This document shows, one piece after another, positions 7,354 through 18,400 of a stretch of 43,226 nt of DNA. The stretch is from a virus. Location of the stretch: IMG/VR virus record IMGVR_UViG_3300045918_000106, positions 1-43,226 of that record; one strand, written 5' to 3'. The notes beneath the pieces are model-generated. The model ran no database searches, was not told where the DNA came from, and worked only from the letters and a program-made list of their open reading frames with translations. The translations under genes were made by a program, and so were the position numbers. Each line of letters begins with the position of its first letter. Within the stretch, counting starts at the first letter, position 1.

Positions 7354-8132
7354 CTTAATTCCTTATCTGTCATTATGCTATATCCCCAAAAGGTTACTGC
7401 ATCTATATGGGGTTCCAAATACTTATTTATCTTAGGTATAATACCTGGTATACTATTTATTAGACTATTAAGTTTAATAAATGAAGTATCTTCAATTTTA
7501 TCATACTTAGTGCCTTTTATAAATAGTTCTTTGGATATATCTAAAGTCTCTATTTCAGGCATCCACTTTAGAATACCTTCTATATGTGCGGAAGGCTTTT
7601 TACAAAATTCTTCATATGTCATTATATATGGAGAATTTATTATATCTAAATTACTTTGTTGTATCTCTAAAACTCTTCCTACATGATAGCATATCTGATC
7701 TAACTGTTTAATAGGATCCATTAAATATGTAGATTTACGCATAATTGATTCTATGTATGTATAGGGATTTCTTACAGAAACTATCCATCTAAGATTTTCA
7801 AAGTACTTTTGTATTTGAGTAATACGAAATATGTCTGCTGGAGTTTTTTGAATTTTAATCTTGGGGGAGTCCCCCCACTTTTTATCCCAGGATTGTTTAA
7901 TAAGGGGCCAATTATAATTAGTAGGGTCAGAATATATATGTTCCATATTAGCTTCTATGGAGTGGGGACCTGCTAGATTATTATATCCTATTTTTACTAG
8001 TACGTTTCCTTCTACTATTCCGTTTTTAGTATCTTTAGAGTATTTCAAAGGTTTAATATTTGGACTAGTTTCTAATATATTATGTATAAGAGTAGAACCA
8101 CAAAAATTAGGTATAGCTAGAAATAAGTACAT
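7341..8132 (-). CDS. Sulfotransferase-family protein
   Basis: The start chosen is the ATG at 8132, preceded by GGAGGAA and sharing a base with the stop of the adhesin gene (TAATG). A longer frame to 8177 lacks these signals. The product is 263 residues. MYLFLAIPNFCGSTLIHNIL carries the P-loop-like PAPS-binding loop (PNFCGST, residues ~8-14). WIVSVRNPYTYIESIMR (~114-130) matches the 3'-phosphate-binding R..P motif. These are hallmarks of PAPS-dependent sulfotransferases. Genes on both sides encode the receptor-binding apparatus, so it may modify a virion or host glycan; that target is inference. Confidence 0.75.
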   Translation of the reverse strand: MYLFLAIPNFCGSTLIHNILETSPNIKPLKYSKDTKNGIVEGNVLVKIGYNNLAGPHSIEANMEHIYSDPTNYNWPLIKQSWDKKWGDSPKIKIQKTPADIFRITQIQKYFENLRWIVSVRNPYTYIESIMRKSTYLMDPIKQLDQICYHVGRVLEIQQSNLDIINSPYIMTYEEFCKKPSAHIEGILKWMPEIETLDISKELFIKGTKYDKIEDTSFIKLNSLINSIPGIIPKINKYLEPHIDAVTFWGYSIMTDKELRCIQ

Positions 8133-9058
8133 TAAGAGATTCCTCCGTATACTCGGGTATTTCCTGCCCAAGTCCATGATCCCGATTGTCCATTAATTGT
8201 ATTAGTATTTCTTTGTATAGCCAATCCATGGCCTCCTTTAGCCCCCCCTACTCCTACTGCACCATCTGAACCACTATATCCAGATGCTCCATGATTACCT
8301 CCCTGTCCCCCTGACCCCCCATTTCTATGTCCTATTGACCCCGCCCCCCCATTTTGAGCAAAAGTAATCCCACCATAAATATACCCTAGTCCAGGATCTT
8401 TACCTACTCCACCTCCTCCGTCTCCCCCATATGCACTAGTAGTAGTAGGTGTACCTCCGCCGCCTCCCCCTCCGCCACCCCCACCAGAGTATATATATCC
8501 ATTAGTATTATCTATATTAACGGCGAATTGAAGATTTATAGAGGGTCCACCAGAGTATCCACTTTCTCCCCACCAGCCCACACTTCCACCAGTACCTCCC
8601 CTTCCTCCCTTACCTATAATATACCCATTATTAATAATATTTATTATATCCCCAGAAACCCATCCTGTACCAGTATCTAAGGTATAGGTAGATGTAGAGG
8701 TAGATCCTAGAATTGCTCCTGAAGATACAGTAAGATTTACAGTAGTATGCCCTGCAACGTAGCTACCTCCTATAGCTGTTTTAATATTAATATTCTTATT
8801 CGTAGCAGTATTATTATTAGCACTAGTATATGTTAAGGTTAGAGTAGTTTGAGATACTGCAGATTTTCCATGTAATGTATTCATATCAGCAACAGTCCCA
8901 GAACCTCCGAATCCTCCAAGAGTTCTGACTGCTGCATCATTAATAGAAATAGTTTGATTATAGGGGCTAGCTTTACCTAATTCTTTATTAACACTTTGAG
9001 TTGTAGTATCCCCTGAATTATTCGCAAGGGATATAGCTCCTGAAGCTGGTAAGGTCAT
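8132..9058 (-). CDS. Glycine-rich receptor-binding adhesin (gp38-like)
   Basis: The product is 308 residues. The start MTLPASGAISLANNSGD is typical of phage tail receptor-binding proteins (MxLPxSGxISL). Residues ~55-140 are a beta domain. Residues ~150-308 are a long Gly-rich region with blocks such as GKGGRGGTGGS, GGGGGGGGGGG, GGDGGGGVGKDPG and GGSGGQGG. This resembles the polyglycine-helix tips of T-even-type gp38 adhesins, in which variable loops between Gly blocks contact the receptor. The start overlaps the stop of the large fibre gene by 4 bp (ATGA), which fits an adhesin mounted on that fibre. Confidence 0.8.
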   Translation of the reverse strand: MTLPASGAISLANNSGDTTTQSVNKELGKASPYNQTISINDAAVRTLGGFGGSGTVADMNTLHGKSAVSQTTLTLTYTSANNNTATNKNINIKTAIGGSYVAGHTTVNLTVSSGAILGSTSTSTYTLDTGTGWVSGDIINIINNGYIIGKGGRGGTGGSVGWWGESGYSGGPSINLQFAVNIDNTNGYIYSGGGGGGGGGGGTPTTTSAYGGDGGGGVGKDPGLGYIYGGITFAQNGGAGSIGHRNGGSGGQGGNHGASGYSGSDGAVGVGGAKGGHGLAIQRNTNTINGQSGSWTWAGNTRVYGGIS

Positions 9059-12000
9059 TGTTTATCCCCTAATAATAAAGCTTTTAATTCTTCAATCTGC
9101 TCTTTTAAAGATACTACTTCTTTAGCTAATTCTACAACAGATACCATAGCAGCATTACCGTAAGCTACGGATAAAATACCTTTATCGTCCTCTATTACCG
9201 CATTCGGTAGTATTTTCCTCAAAGATTGCGCAGATACGCCTACTTGAGTAGTTTTTACGTCTATACGGTCAAATATACCTGATTTTAACTTAGAAAGATT
9301 AGTAACGAAATTCTCACCCAAATTTCTCCAGTTTTTCTTAAGAGACTCATCGGAATATGCGGTAATATTCCCTGTCATAGTAAGATTACCAGAAGTATCC
9401 ATCGTACACCTAATAGATCCATTTATAGCAAATTTAAGAGGGTAACCTCCTACTGACATAATTAATGTATCATAGGCAGAAGCTCCACTTTGAAGTTGTG
9501 CTGTAGCAGATCCTTCCGCACCTATATATACTTTAGAAGTACTATTACCAAACATAGAATAGCTAAAAGTAGTAATAACAGGGGCAGCTCCTATTAATAA
9601 ACCACTATTAGGGTTCGATAAGTATATTGGACCTGCAAAAGAGCTATAACCATTTACAGTCAATCCACCAACGCCTATCGTGACAGCATTGGTGGAGGTA
9701 TTCATTTGCAATGTAAGCGATGGCGTATACCCAAATGTGGCGTTTCCTATTGTATAGATGTTTGAGGCTGTCTCGGCTAATATGAAATTTGTCGCCGTGC
9801 CATTATTACAAAGAATATTTCCTGAGGCTGCCCCTACTCTCCCCATCGTAGATATATAGTTACCTGAGGATACAGAAAACGAACTTACACTCGTAGCCCC
9901 CAACGTAGCAGCTTGACCGCCTGTTATCGCACCGCTGAATACGGTTGCTCCCAATGAATTACTAGCTGCGGTGGAGGTAATCCCATTCGTAGCACTGATA
10001 GCACCTGTTACGGCGAGGCCAGTGGAGGTTGCATTTAGAATTAACGCATTGTTTATGTAACCGGATATGGATTTTGTAGTATCGTTACCAATTAAGTAAG
10101 TTGTTGTACCCCACGTAATTCCTGCATTCACTGTTGATAGCTGTATCCCACCAGTAGCACCGATAGAGCCTGTTACTGTAACTCCCGTTGCAATAGCTTG
10201 TAATTTATTACTACCATTAATCTGTAGTCCTACATAACCTCCTGCAGGAGAGTTTAGTTGAAGATTATCGCCGTTAGTTGCTAATAAATAGTTATTATTA
10301 CTAGGAGTATAAAGCGGATTTTTACTATATAAGGCAAAATATGCTCCTCCGGTATAGGTTTGTAGAGTTACTCCCGAAGGTCCAAAGCCAATAGATTGAG
10401 TACCTGTAAATATATTAGACCCTAAACTAGCTGCGGCGCTCCACATAGTTCCATTATACCAATTAAAGGTACACCCTGCAGAGTAGTCTATATAAATTGA
10501 TCCTGGCATAACATTTGTGCTTGGAGCACTACTTTGTGGTTCAATACGTAAAGGTACTCCCGTACCTGCTATAAGGTATGCTCCAGTTCCGGATACAGTT
10601 TGTCCCAGTACTCCTATTTGTTCCCCTATTCCACTTACTCCTGTAGAATTACTACTATACCCCCGTACACCAAAACCATCGTCAGATACTCCATATACTC
10701 CACTACCTAGTAGGGATCTTCCCTCTATACCGTCTCCATATGTGGCTACTGCTTTTAATGGTTGATTAGTTTCTAAAAAATTGCCCATATAATCACAAGG
10801 TACTAATATTGTACCCGCTATTAAATTTATAGGATAATAAGTCCCTGATACTATATAACATCCTGTAAACCCTCCTGTAGTTATACCAGTATACCTTACT
10901 ACGGCTCTAGGAGTAGTAAGGACTTTATCAAATACTAAAAAATACCCAGGGGGGTTCTGTACAAAATTAGAGGTTATCCCCAACATAGTAGTTATAGGTA
11001 CAGTTGCAGATCCAGTCATGTAGGGTATTGTAACATTTATATCTGCGAATACGTAAGGATACTCAGCACCAAAATATCCTATAATATTATCAGGTATTCC
11101 AGTCCATGGGTCTACTATAGCACTTAACCCAATACTACCCATTCTTTGAGGTATTCCATTACCATTATCAGCGTATATTCTAAGTTCTTTAGTTGGAGTA
11201 CTTCCTGAAATCTCGTTTATAGTAATTCTATTACCCGAAACCGCTGTTTCAAATGTACCTGCTGTAATCTTTCCTGAAGTAATAGTACCCAGATCCGCAG
11301 CAATTGCAGAAAGACTACCAACTTTTAAACTGCTTAAGTAAGGATTTCCCCAGACTATATTCCCTACTGAAGTATAAAGTCCATCACTTTGCCACATGTA
11401 TTGTCCAACAGCGATAGTAGCAAAACTATTGGCTTGCCAAGAGGATACTACATTGCCTCCAGATATCACAGTAGGTTGTACATCCCCAGTTCCACTAGCT
11501 ACTGTAGGAGCTGTACTTGTATTAGTAAGGGAGTAGGATCTTCTAGCTGCGGTACCGTTAGTACCGTTAGTACCGTTAGTACCGTTAGTACCGTTAGTAC
11601 CGTTAGTACCTGCACTACCTATAGAATATGGAACAGTACTATTCCAGGTAGCAGTTGAAGTAGCCGTAGTTAATGCATCCGATACATTAACTGATATAGC
11701 CCATAAAGTATATCCAACTGTAGGGGCTCCTGGGGTTAATGCCCATGAGTTTGCAGTACTTGCTAGGGTATATGTTCCAGTAGCCCATGTATATGTACTA
11801 GTACCTGCTGGATACGTTGAAGGTGCTGAAGCAGCCCATTGAAATAGTGTTAATACTCCTACTCTTTGACCGTTACTGCCTGTATTTCCTGTAGCACCTA
11901 CTTGAGCAAATATAGTAGATGCTCCCCAAGCACTAGCTGTACCTGTTGTACCTCCTGCAGCACTACTAATAGTAACCATACTCATGTATACGGGTACACC

Positions 12001-13731
12001 TAATGTAGCTGTAGGAGCTGTCTGGCTCCAACCAGTTATAACAGAAGTTACAGCCCCTGTAGTAAAGTTAAATGCTGGAGCTGCTGGAGGTATAGTAGAG
12101 GTAGTATTGCTATATATATGAACTACTGCTGTAGATACTCCACTAGTTCCATTAGTTCCATTACTGCCTGCTATTGCCTCTGTAATAACATTAGCCCAAG
12201 TAGTGGCTGTAATAGTAGAACCTGGTGCTCCTGAAAATACAAAATCACAAGCCCAAGTAGGTGTAGTAGTAGTAGCTGGTTGGAGTACAAACCACCCAGA
12301 AGGGGGTGTTAGTACTCCGGTAGTAAAGTTATATGTACCTCCTGTAGGGGCTATAGGAGCTCCTGCCTGTTGTAAATATACAGTAGCCGCATATGTTGAG
12401 GTACCATTAGTACCTGCAGTACCTGTAGCACCTACTTGAGCAAATACAGTAGATGCTCCCCAAGCACTAGCTGTACCTGTTGTACCTCCTGCAGCACTAC
12501 TAATAGTAACCATACTCATGTATACGGGTACACCTAATGTAGCTGTAGGAGCTGTCTGGCTCCAACCAGTTATAACAGAAGTTACAGCCCCTGTAGTAAA
12601 GTTAAATGCTGGAGCTGCTGGAGGTATAGTAGAGGTAGTATTGCTATATATATGAACTACTGCTGTAGATACTCCATTAGTACCTGCAGTACCTGTAGCA
12701 CCTATTTTAGTTGCTGCAACAGGAACTATTTCAGTAAATGTTTGACCTGCATAGGTTGCACTAAATGTGATAGTATCTACAGAGGCTGCAGTATAGGATC
12801 CCGCCATAGTAGGGGTAAAAGTTAAACTAGCACTACCAGTTCCAGTTAAATTTCCTGAAGTTGTCCAAGTAACCGATGTCATGCTGCCCACAGCAACTGC
12901 TGTGCCATTTTCATAAAGTGCGGCAGTATACGCAGTCTGTGCTGGTACTGGATTAGCTCCAGTAGCATCATACGTGGGAGTACGATTACCTCCTGTTACA
13001 GCTACATAATAAAATTTACCGTTAGTACCTGCAGTACCAAACATTGAAAATACTTGATTACTAGACCAAGAAGATATAGCAGTAGTACCTCCCGGCGTTC
13101 CTATAAAGGTAGCTGTATTTACATAGCAGGGGGCAGTTAGGGTAGGAGTAGTAGGAGTAGTACTCCATCCTGCATTAAATGCGGGAGATATAAATCCCGT
13201 AGCAAAAGTATACGTGGGAGTAGTAGTAGTAGGAGCTGTAGTAGGAGTAGGGGTAGTAGTACTATAATAATATACAGGTACTACTGCTGTAGCTACTCCA
13301 CTAGTACCTGCTGTACCGTCACTCCCTTGTATGGAGTAAGATATAGGATAGTCATATGAGCTAGTATCTAATCCGGTCTCTACTACTGTACACCTATATA
13401 TAATATCTGTATTTTGGGAAATTAAAGATAGATACACCTCATTACTAATAATAGCTCTATTATTAGTAAACCCATCAGTAGAGGATAGGTATGTTGAGGA
13501 TACTGTAGTAAGTATACTTGGATTAATTGTTGTATAATACTGCCAAGTAATTGTTGCTGCTGTACTATATAATACAGGAGTTGCAGTTAAAACAATAGAA
13601 GCAGGTACTGTTCCAGCATTATTTTTTAAAGTAAGAAAACTAGATCCTGTACCTATTACAGTAACAGAAGATCCTGTACTTCTTATAGCACCGGATATTA
13701 CTAAGTCTCTTGTATTTATTGTATTTGCCAT
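9055..13731 (-). CDS. Large tail fibre protein with C-terminal S74 intramolecular chaperone
   Basis: The product is 1558 residues, starting MANTINTRDLVISGAIRSTGSSVTV. Residues ~100-700 hold repeated beta domains joined by collagen-like GTNGTNGT linkers. Residues ~780-1450 are fibre-shaft repeats (SNNYLLATNGDNLQLN, TGSIGATGGIQLS). Residues 1460-1558 (SDESLKKNW ... GVSAQSLRKILPNAV ... VVSLKEQIEELKALL) match the Peptidase_S74 chaperone, with the Ser and Lys of the SDESLKKN motif in place and a trimeric coiled coil at the end. Such domains fold the trimer and cut themselves off. The gene start shares a base with the stop of the hub gene. Two internal segments differ in G+C and silent usage. Confidence 0.88.
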   Translation of the reverse strand: MANTINTRDLVISGAIRSTGSSVTVIGTGSSFLTLKNNAGTVPASIVLTATPVLYSTAATITWQYYTTINPSILTTVSSTYLSSTDGFTNNRAIISNEVYLSLISQNTDIIYRCTVVETGLDTSSYDYPISYSIQGSDGTAGTSGVATAVVPVYYYSTTTPTPTTAPTTTTPTYTFATGFISPAFNAGWSTTPTTPTLTAPCYVNTATFIGTPGGTTAISSWSSNQVFSMFGTAGTNGKFYYVAVTGGNRTPTYDATGANPVPAQTAYTAALYENGTAVAVGSMTSVTWTTSGNLTGTGSASLTFTPTMAGSYTAASVDTITFSATYAGQTFTEIVPVAATKIGATGTAGTNGVSTAVVHIYSNTTSTIPPAAPAFNFTTGAVTSVITGWSQTAPTATLGVPVYMSMVTISSAAGGTTGTASAWGASTVFAQVGATGTAGTNGTSTYAATVYLQQAGAPIAPTGGTYNFTTGVLTPPSGWFVLQPATTTTPTWACDFVFSGAPGSTITATTWANVITEAIAGSNGTNGTSGVSTAVVHIYSNTTSTIPPAAPAFNFTTGAVTSVITGWSQTAPTATLGVPVYMSMVTISSAAGGTTGTASAWGASTIFAQVGATGNTGSNGQRVGVLTLFQWAASAPSTYPAGTSTYTWATGTYTLASTANSWALTPGAPTVGYTLWAISVNVSDALTTATSTATWNSTVPYSIGSAGTNGTNGTNGTNGTNGTNGTAARRSYSLTNTSTAPTVASGTGDVQPTVISGGNVVSSWQANSFATIAVGQYMWQSDGLYTSVGNIVWGNPYLSSLKVGSLSAIAADLGTITSGKITAGTFETAVSGNRITINEISGSTPTKELRIYADNGNGIPQRMGSIGLSAIVDPWTGIPDNIIGYFGAEYPYVFADINVTIPYMTGSATVPITTMLGITSNFVQNPPGYFLVFDKVLTTPRAVVRYTGITTGGFTGCYIVSGTYYPINLIAGTILVPCDYMGNFLETNQPLKAVATYGDGIEGRSLLGSGVYGVSDDGFGVRGYSSNSTGVSGIGEQIGVLGQTVSGTGAYLIAGTGVPLRIEPQSSAPSTNVMPGSIYIDYSAGCTFNWYNGTMWSAAASLGSNIFTGTQSIGFGPSGVTLQTYTGGAYFALYSKNPLYTPSNNNYLLATNGDNLQLNSPAGGYVGLQINGSNKLQAIATGVTVTGSIGATGGIQLSTVNAGITWGTTTYLIGNDTTKSISGYINNALILNATSTGLAVTGAISATNGITSTAASNSLGATVFSGAITGGQAATLGATSVSSFSVSSGNYISTMGRVGAASGNILCNNGTATNFILAETASNIYTIGNATFGYTPSLTLQMNTSTNAVTIGVGGLTVNGYSSFAGPIYLSNPNSGLLIGAAPVITTFSYSMFGNSTSKVYIGAEGSATAQLQSGASAYDTLIMSVGGYPLKFAINGSIRCTMDTSGNLTMTGNITAYSDESLKKNWRNLGENFVTNLSKLKSGIFDRIDVKTTQVGVSAQSLRKILPNAVIEDDKGILSVAYGNAAMVSVVELAKEVVSLKEQIEELKALLLGDKQ
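11552..11605. repeat. Six tandem 9-bp units (collagen-like linker)
   Basis: Six exact copies of GTACCGTTA encode the Asn-Gly-Thr repeats of the fibre on the minus strand. Exact units of a multiple of three bases can change number without breaking the frame. Confidence 0.95.
11888..12676. repeat. 255-bp near-identical direct repeat in the fibre gene
   Basis: Bases 11888-12142 match 12422-12676 (offset 534) with a single difference seen (TATAG versus TACAG). Each copy encodes the same ~85-residue beta domain (STAVVHIYSNTTSTIPPAAP...). Confidence 0.92.
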
Positions 13732-15434
13732 TAAATTATTACCTCTATATCTATTGTGGATCTTATCCAGTCTGGGGATAAGGATATTACTTGTCCTACT
13801 TGTCCGTTACCTGAGTTATATAGATTAAATCTATTATGTACTAAAGTAACTTGCTGCCCTAACTTAAGAGTTAGTAATTTTGCTATTCCAGTAAATTTAT
13901 AAACGGTTTTAGGGATTTTAAAATAATCTCTAAGTCTTATGGCTTCAGCGATAGCATCTTCTGTAGTTATTAACATTGTCTGCTTTTCAACTGGAGCTAG
14001 GTCTAATTTATAACGGGACTGTATTGTAGCATCTGATTGTGTTGTAGTAAAGAACTCTAGCGCATAACTATCTTTATGTGCTGCAGGAATATCAGTAACT
14101 AGATTAGACTGTACTGTCCAGTTTTTACAGTATGCTAAGGTAGAGGCTGCTTTAACTGGTGGCCTATTAGATATACTTAAACTATGTAGTATAATGTCGT
14201 TATCTGTAATAGTTACAGGAGTATCTAGTGTAGGTACTCCTAGTTGTAGTATTTGTAACTTCCCAGTTCTAGTCATATACAGCTGTGCCCCTATACTACC
14301 TGCAATATCTTGACATATATTTAATATATTAGTTCTATCTGATACATAGTATCCGATTTTTTGGGGATTTAAAGCTTTAAATATAGATAGATTAGTATAG
14401 TCTAAGTCAGTTGCTAATAGCCTATTATTAGTATTACCGTACTGAGTAGATATAACCCCTATCAAGTTAGCAATATTATTATCAAATAAAGAAGATATAC
14501 TTACTACTCCTCTATTTCCTAAATCTAGGGATTGTTTAACTCCTTGTACTGACGCAGTAATTTGTGCTACAGTGGCTCCAGAAGTAAGTGTTATTTTACC
14601 TGTAGAATTATTTGCTGTATAGGATATGGGTACTCCACTATCTCTAACTTCAATAACTCTTTCCATTGTACCATTATTTATATAATATTCTCTATTAGGG
14701 GGATCTATAAGCGTAGGAGATATATTAAATACTTCCCCAAATACAATAGGTTTTATAATATCTTTATTAGTCTGTCCTCCAGACCAGGTACCATATACCC
14801 CTAGTTTATCTTCTGTAAGAGGGGTATTTAATCTTTGTAGTTTATCCACTAAATTTATACTTAATAACTCTCTACTTTTAGAGTCTATACTACTCACTAC
14901 TCCATTAAATATCATTAAAAAGTCGTTCTCTAGTTGCACTTGAGAAGGTGTTAGGGTAAATGGGTCTCCTAAAAATATCTGTATACTTTGATTATTCCAT
15001 ATATACTTATTACTGTCTAACCAAGTATCATACTCTCCATTTAAGTTTTTAATTTGTAATGATCCATAGGATAAACTAGTAGTTCCCTCTATAGATATAC
15101 TTTCTGTAAATTGTATACCTTGAGTTAATACTGCATCATAGGTAACAACCCCATCCTGTGTTGTATAACTTGTATTAGATAGATAGAAAGTATTTATAGA
15201 AGAACTTACCCAAGAATTAGCAGAGTATAAAGTATTAACTTTTACGAATATACCCTTAATAGAGGAAGGTCTTTCTACCCAACTTTGTAAATTTAAGATA
15301 TTGGGAGAAATAATGTCTCCTGGCCAAGTATACACATTATTACCTCCTATATAAATAGTAGTAGGAGGTATAAGAGTACCTACTCTAGTGCTTGATAAGC
15401 TACCTCCCGGTAAATTAATAGTTATATTTGCCAT
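13731..15434 (-). CDS. Tail hub / baseplate protein
   Basis: The product is 567 residues with GGGGAAG before the ATG. It lies directly downstream of the tape measure and upstream of the fibre, where siphoviruses encode distal tail or tail-hub proteins. Residues ~120-200 (SISIEGTTSLSYGSLQIKNLNGEYDTWLDSN ... IQIFLGDPFTLTPSQVQLENDFLMIFNGVVSSIDSKS) look like a hub ring domain. Residues ~330-450 (NILNICQDIAGSIGAQLYMTRTGKLQILQLG) and the C-terminal beta region (LKLGQQVTLVHNRFNLYNSGNGQVGQVISLSPDWIRSTIDIEV) resemble the gp27/hub fold. Assignment rests on gene order and strand pattern. Confidence 0.7.
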   Translation of the reverse strand: MANITINLPGGSLSSTRVGTLIPPTTIYIGGNNVYTWPGDIISPNILNLQSWVERPSSIKGIFVKVNTLYSANSWVSSSINTFYLSNTSYTTQDGVVTYDAVLTQGIQFTESISIEGTTSLSYGSLQIKNLNGEYDTWLDSNKYIWNNQSIQIFLGDPFTLTPSQVQLENDFLMIFNGVVSSIDSKSRELLSINLVDKLQRLNTPLTEDKLGVYGTWSGGQTNKDIIKPIVFGEVFNISPTLIDPPNREYYINNGTMERVIEVRDSGVPISYTANNSTGKITLTSGATVAQITASVQGVKQSLDLGNRGVVSISSLFDNNIANLIGVISTQYGNTNNRLLATDLDYTNLSIFKALNPQKIGYYVSDRTNILNICQDIAGSIGAQLYMTRTGKLQILQLGVPTLDTPVTITDNDIILHSLSISNRPPVKAASTLAYCKNWTVQSNLVTDIPAAHKDSYALEFFTTTQSDATIQSRYKLDLAPVEKQTMLITTEDAIAEAIRLRDYFKIPKTVYKFTGIAKLLTLKLGQQVTLVHNRFNLYNSGNGQVGQVISLSPDWIRSTIDIEVII

Positions 15435-15461
15435 TTACTTCCCCATATTTAAGAGTAATTA

Positions 15462-15483
15462 CATAAACCCAGAAGGGTTTATG
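15462..15483 (-). terminator. Hairpin overlapping the tape measure stop codon
   Basis: Arms CATAAACCC and GGGTTTATG flank a 4-base loop, and the TAA of the tape measure gene lies inside the stem. No U-tract follows, so it is more likely an RNA-stability or attenuation hairpin than a full terminator. Confidence 0.4.
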
Positions 15484-18400
15484 CAACTTTTAATGCTGAG
15501 CGATTTGCCCATTGTGTGTCTACTGCTACTTCTTGTGTTGCATTAACTATTCTGGCCGCACTATCATTACTACTAGTAAAGACTGTCTGTATTAGATGCC
15601 CTGTTTGTACTTGTTGTTCTTGTCTAAGAGAAGCTACTTCTTCACGTAGTGAACGAATTTCTGCAATTAGCTCACTATTATCTTGTTTAAACATAGCTCT
15701 AGTTTGGTCATGAGAGAATATATTAGAAGGTCCGGTTACTTCTAGTTCTGGTCCTTTCTCTCCTACAATTCTCGCACCGCCAGTATGGCGGCCGCCTTGC
15801 GCGAAGTACGGAACATATTGAGTATCTGATGCAAAATCTGCAAAACTTTGATACCCTTCACCATCGGCATTTTGATAATTATCATATCTAATACCTACAC
15901 CTAACCATGCATTTTCCATATCAGCTAAGTGGCCCCCTCTAGGAAGTAAGTACTTATACGCTGCCTGCATATCATTATTATTAGCGAATTGATCTAGTAT
16001 TCCTGCCTGCCATTGAATATCTCCAGCATTTGTATTTAGTATACTTGCTGATGCAGCAGCCTGAGTAGCTTGAGCTGTTAGGGTTGCTGCAGTTACTTGT
16101 GCAGTAGTATTAGCATCATTAGCAGCGGATACCTGCTGTTGAGTTAAACTAGAAGTACTTGTAAGTTTAGACGGCACTAAGGAGTCTGATATAGGCATTA
16201 TAGTCTTTTTATTTGAACTATTCATAGAGGACATAGACCCTGCATCTACTGAAGCTTGTCTTGCTGCTTCTGTGACTAAGGCCATATCTAATAGTTGTTG
16301 TAATAAAGAAGCTGTTGTATCAGTATTATCTTGTATTAATCCAAGTGCTGTAACACTTTCTGTCATAGCACTTAATTGGAGGTCTGCAATAGTAGCTTGT
16401 TCCCCTAATACTGTTCCTGTATTTCCTAAAGCATCTAAAACACTTTGATAGTCTACCGTATAAGCATCTGAGCTAGCATATAAGACTTGGGAGTTAGTTA
16501 ATAAGTCGTTAGCTGCTTGAGAAATTTTTCCTATAGCATCATTCTTTGCTTGAGTTTCCTCTGCTGTAGCAGTTAAAGGATTAAGTATTTGCTGCGCTGC
16601 TGTTTTAATATTTAAAAAGTCTACTTTAGAATTATCATATTTTTGTTTAGCTGTTAGAGTACTTAAAGTTCCTTGTTGTAGTGACTTTCTTAAATCTGAC
16701 AAAGTTATTACTGCTGCTTTAAGACTAGTAATTGTAGTACTTAAAGTAGCACTTTCTTTATCATAGGCAGTTTTAAGTTTGGTTTTAACTGTTGCCTCAT
16801 CTTCTAAAGCATTAAGGTATACTTGCATAGGCCTTAAAGAAGCATCCATAACATCTAGAGTTGCTTGTCTAGTAAGTAGTAGTGCTTGTTCTGTCTTACC
16901 AAGTGCTGTATAAATTTTAACTTCTAAGTCGTTTTTTGCTTTTAATGAGGCAGTAGATTTTTGTAATTCATATGTTTCATTTATTAGAGCTATATTATTA
17001 TTAATTATAGCTGCAGTTGCTGCTCCTGTACTATTAGCTGAAGTATCTACTATTGCTGCTAATAGGGCTTGCTGTGCTGCTATATCATTATTTCTTTGGA
17101 TTTCTGCGTCAGTAGTATTTCCTTTTAGTACATTTAACTTATTATTTAGAGTTATACTATCTTTGGTACTTTGCATTAAAGATTTATATGTTGCATTTAA
17201 GTTATACTGTGCTAAAGCTGCGGCTCCGGCGGAGGTAGCTACATCTGTATTAGCTAAGTCTAATTTTCTTTGTAGGTCCACAGCCCCCCATAAGTTTCCC
17301 TGTGCTGTAAACATTTGCACCTGTAAATCAAGAAAACTTTTTTGTAGAGCATTTAGACTTAGTGCTGCTGCACCTACTATCTGATGAACTGCATCAAAGG
17401 CAGGAGCTATTTTCAGTAATGAAGCATATAAATTAATACTATTTGAATTAGTACTATCTAGCTCAGAAGCTACTGTTTGCATTAGCGTTTTAAACTCTTC
17501 TCTAGTAGTTGGAATAGTATGGTTAGCTAATGCAAGTTGTGCTCCTAATCCTCCTATAGTATCTGCAGTTGCTGCGGTAGTATCTTTAAACTCTGTAGAT
17601 AAGGAGTCAGCTAATATTTTTACGGATTCATCTGCGGAAATAAATTTTGAAGTAACAAAATCCATTTGGGTATTATATGCGTCTACACCTCCTGTCGCGG
17701 CATACAGTTTATCTGTTAATAATGCCATTTCCTGAGTATAATATGCTAAACTATCTCCATTAAAAGCATTAGTCATAATATCTACTTGGGCCTGTAATGA
17801 TTTTAACGCAGGAGTCGCTTTTTCTAAACTATCTATAGTACTTTGAGCCGCTGCAACTACTTGTGCATCTGTATATAGTTGCATTACAGGAAGACCTCCC
17901 CCCCCTGGTGTATTATACTTAGCAGTATCGCTTGTTTGATTGGCCTTTGCAGTACTTAATGCAAATATTGCTCTTGTATAGTCCGTAGCCTTTGGTTGTT
18001 TATTAAAAAGATCTACTGCACTAGTTAACTTAGTATAAATTATTTGCATCTGTGCAGGCATTGGGGCGGGTGTTTGCATATCTTTAATATATTGTGGGGA
18101 CCATATTCCTTTAATAGTTTCTATTATATTATGCACTACTACTTGCTGATATGCCTTATTTGAAGATATAATTTCTGAATTTGTTTTAGCGGCTCTATGT
18201 ACGGGATCCGTGTATATAGTCCCTATTAGTTTAAGAGACATACCAACATTTTGTATTTGTTTAGCTATCCTAGCAAATGTTTGTCCTGCAGATTCTCCTG
18301 CTTGTATAAATAAATCAATATTAGGCATAGCAGTTCGGGCAAAAGAATCAAATACATTACTAAAGGTTGTATTTAATTTCTTTAATTGTTCATCGGGGGT

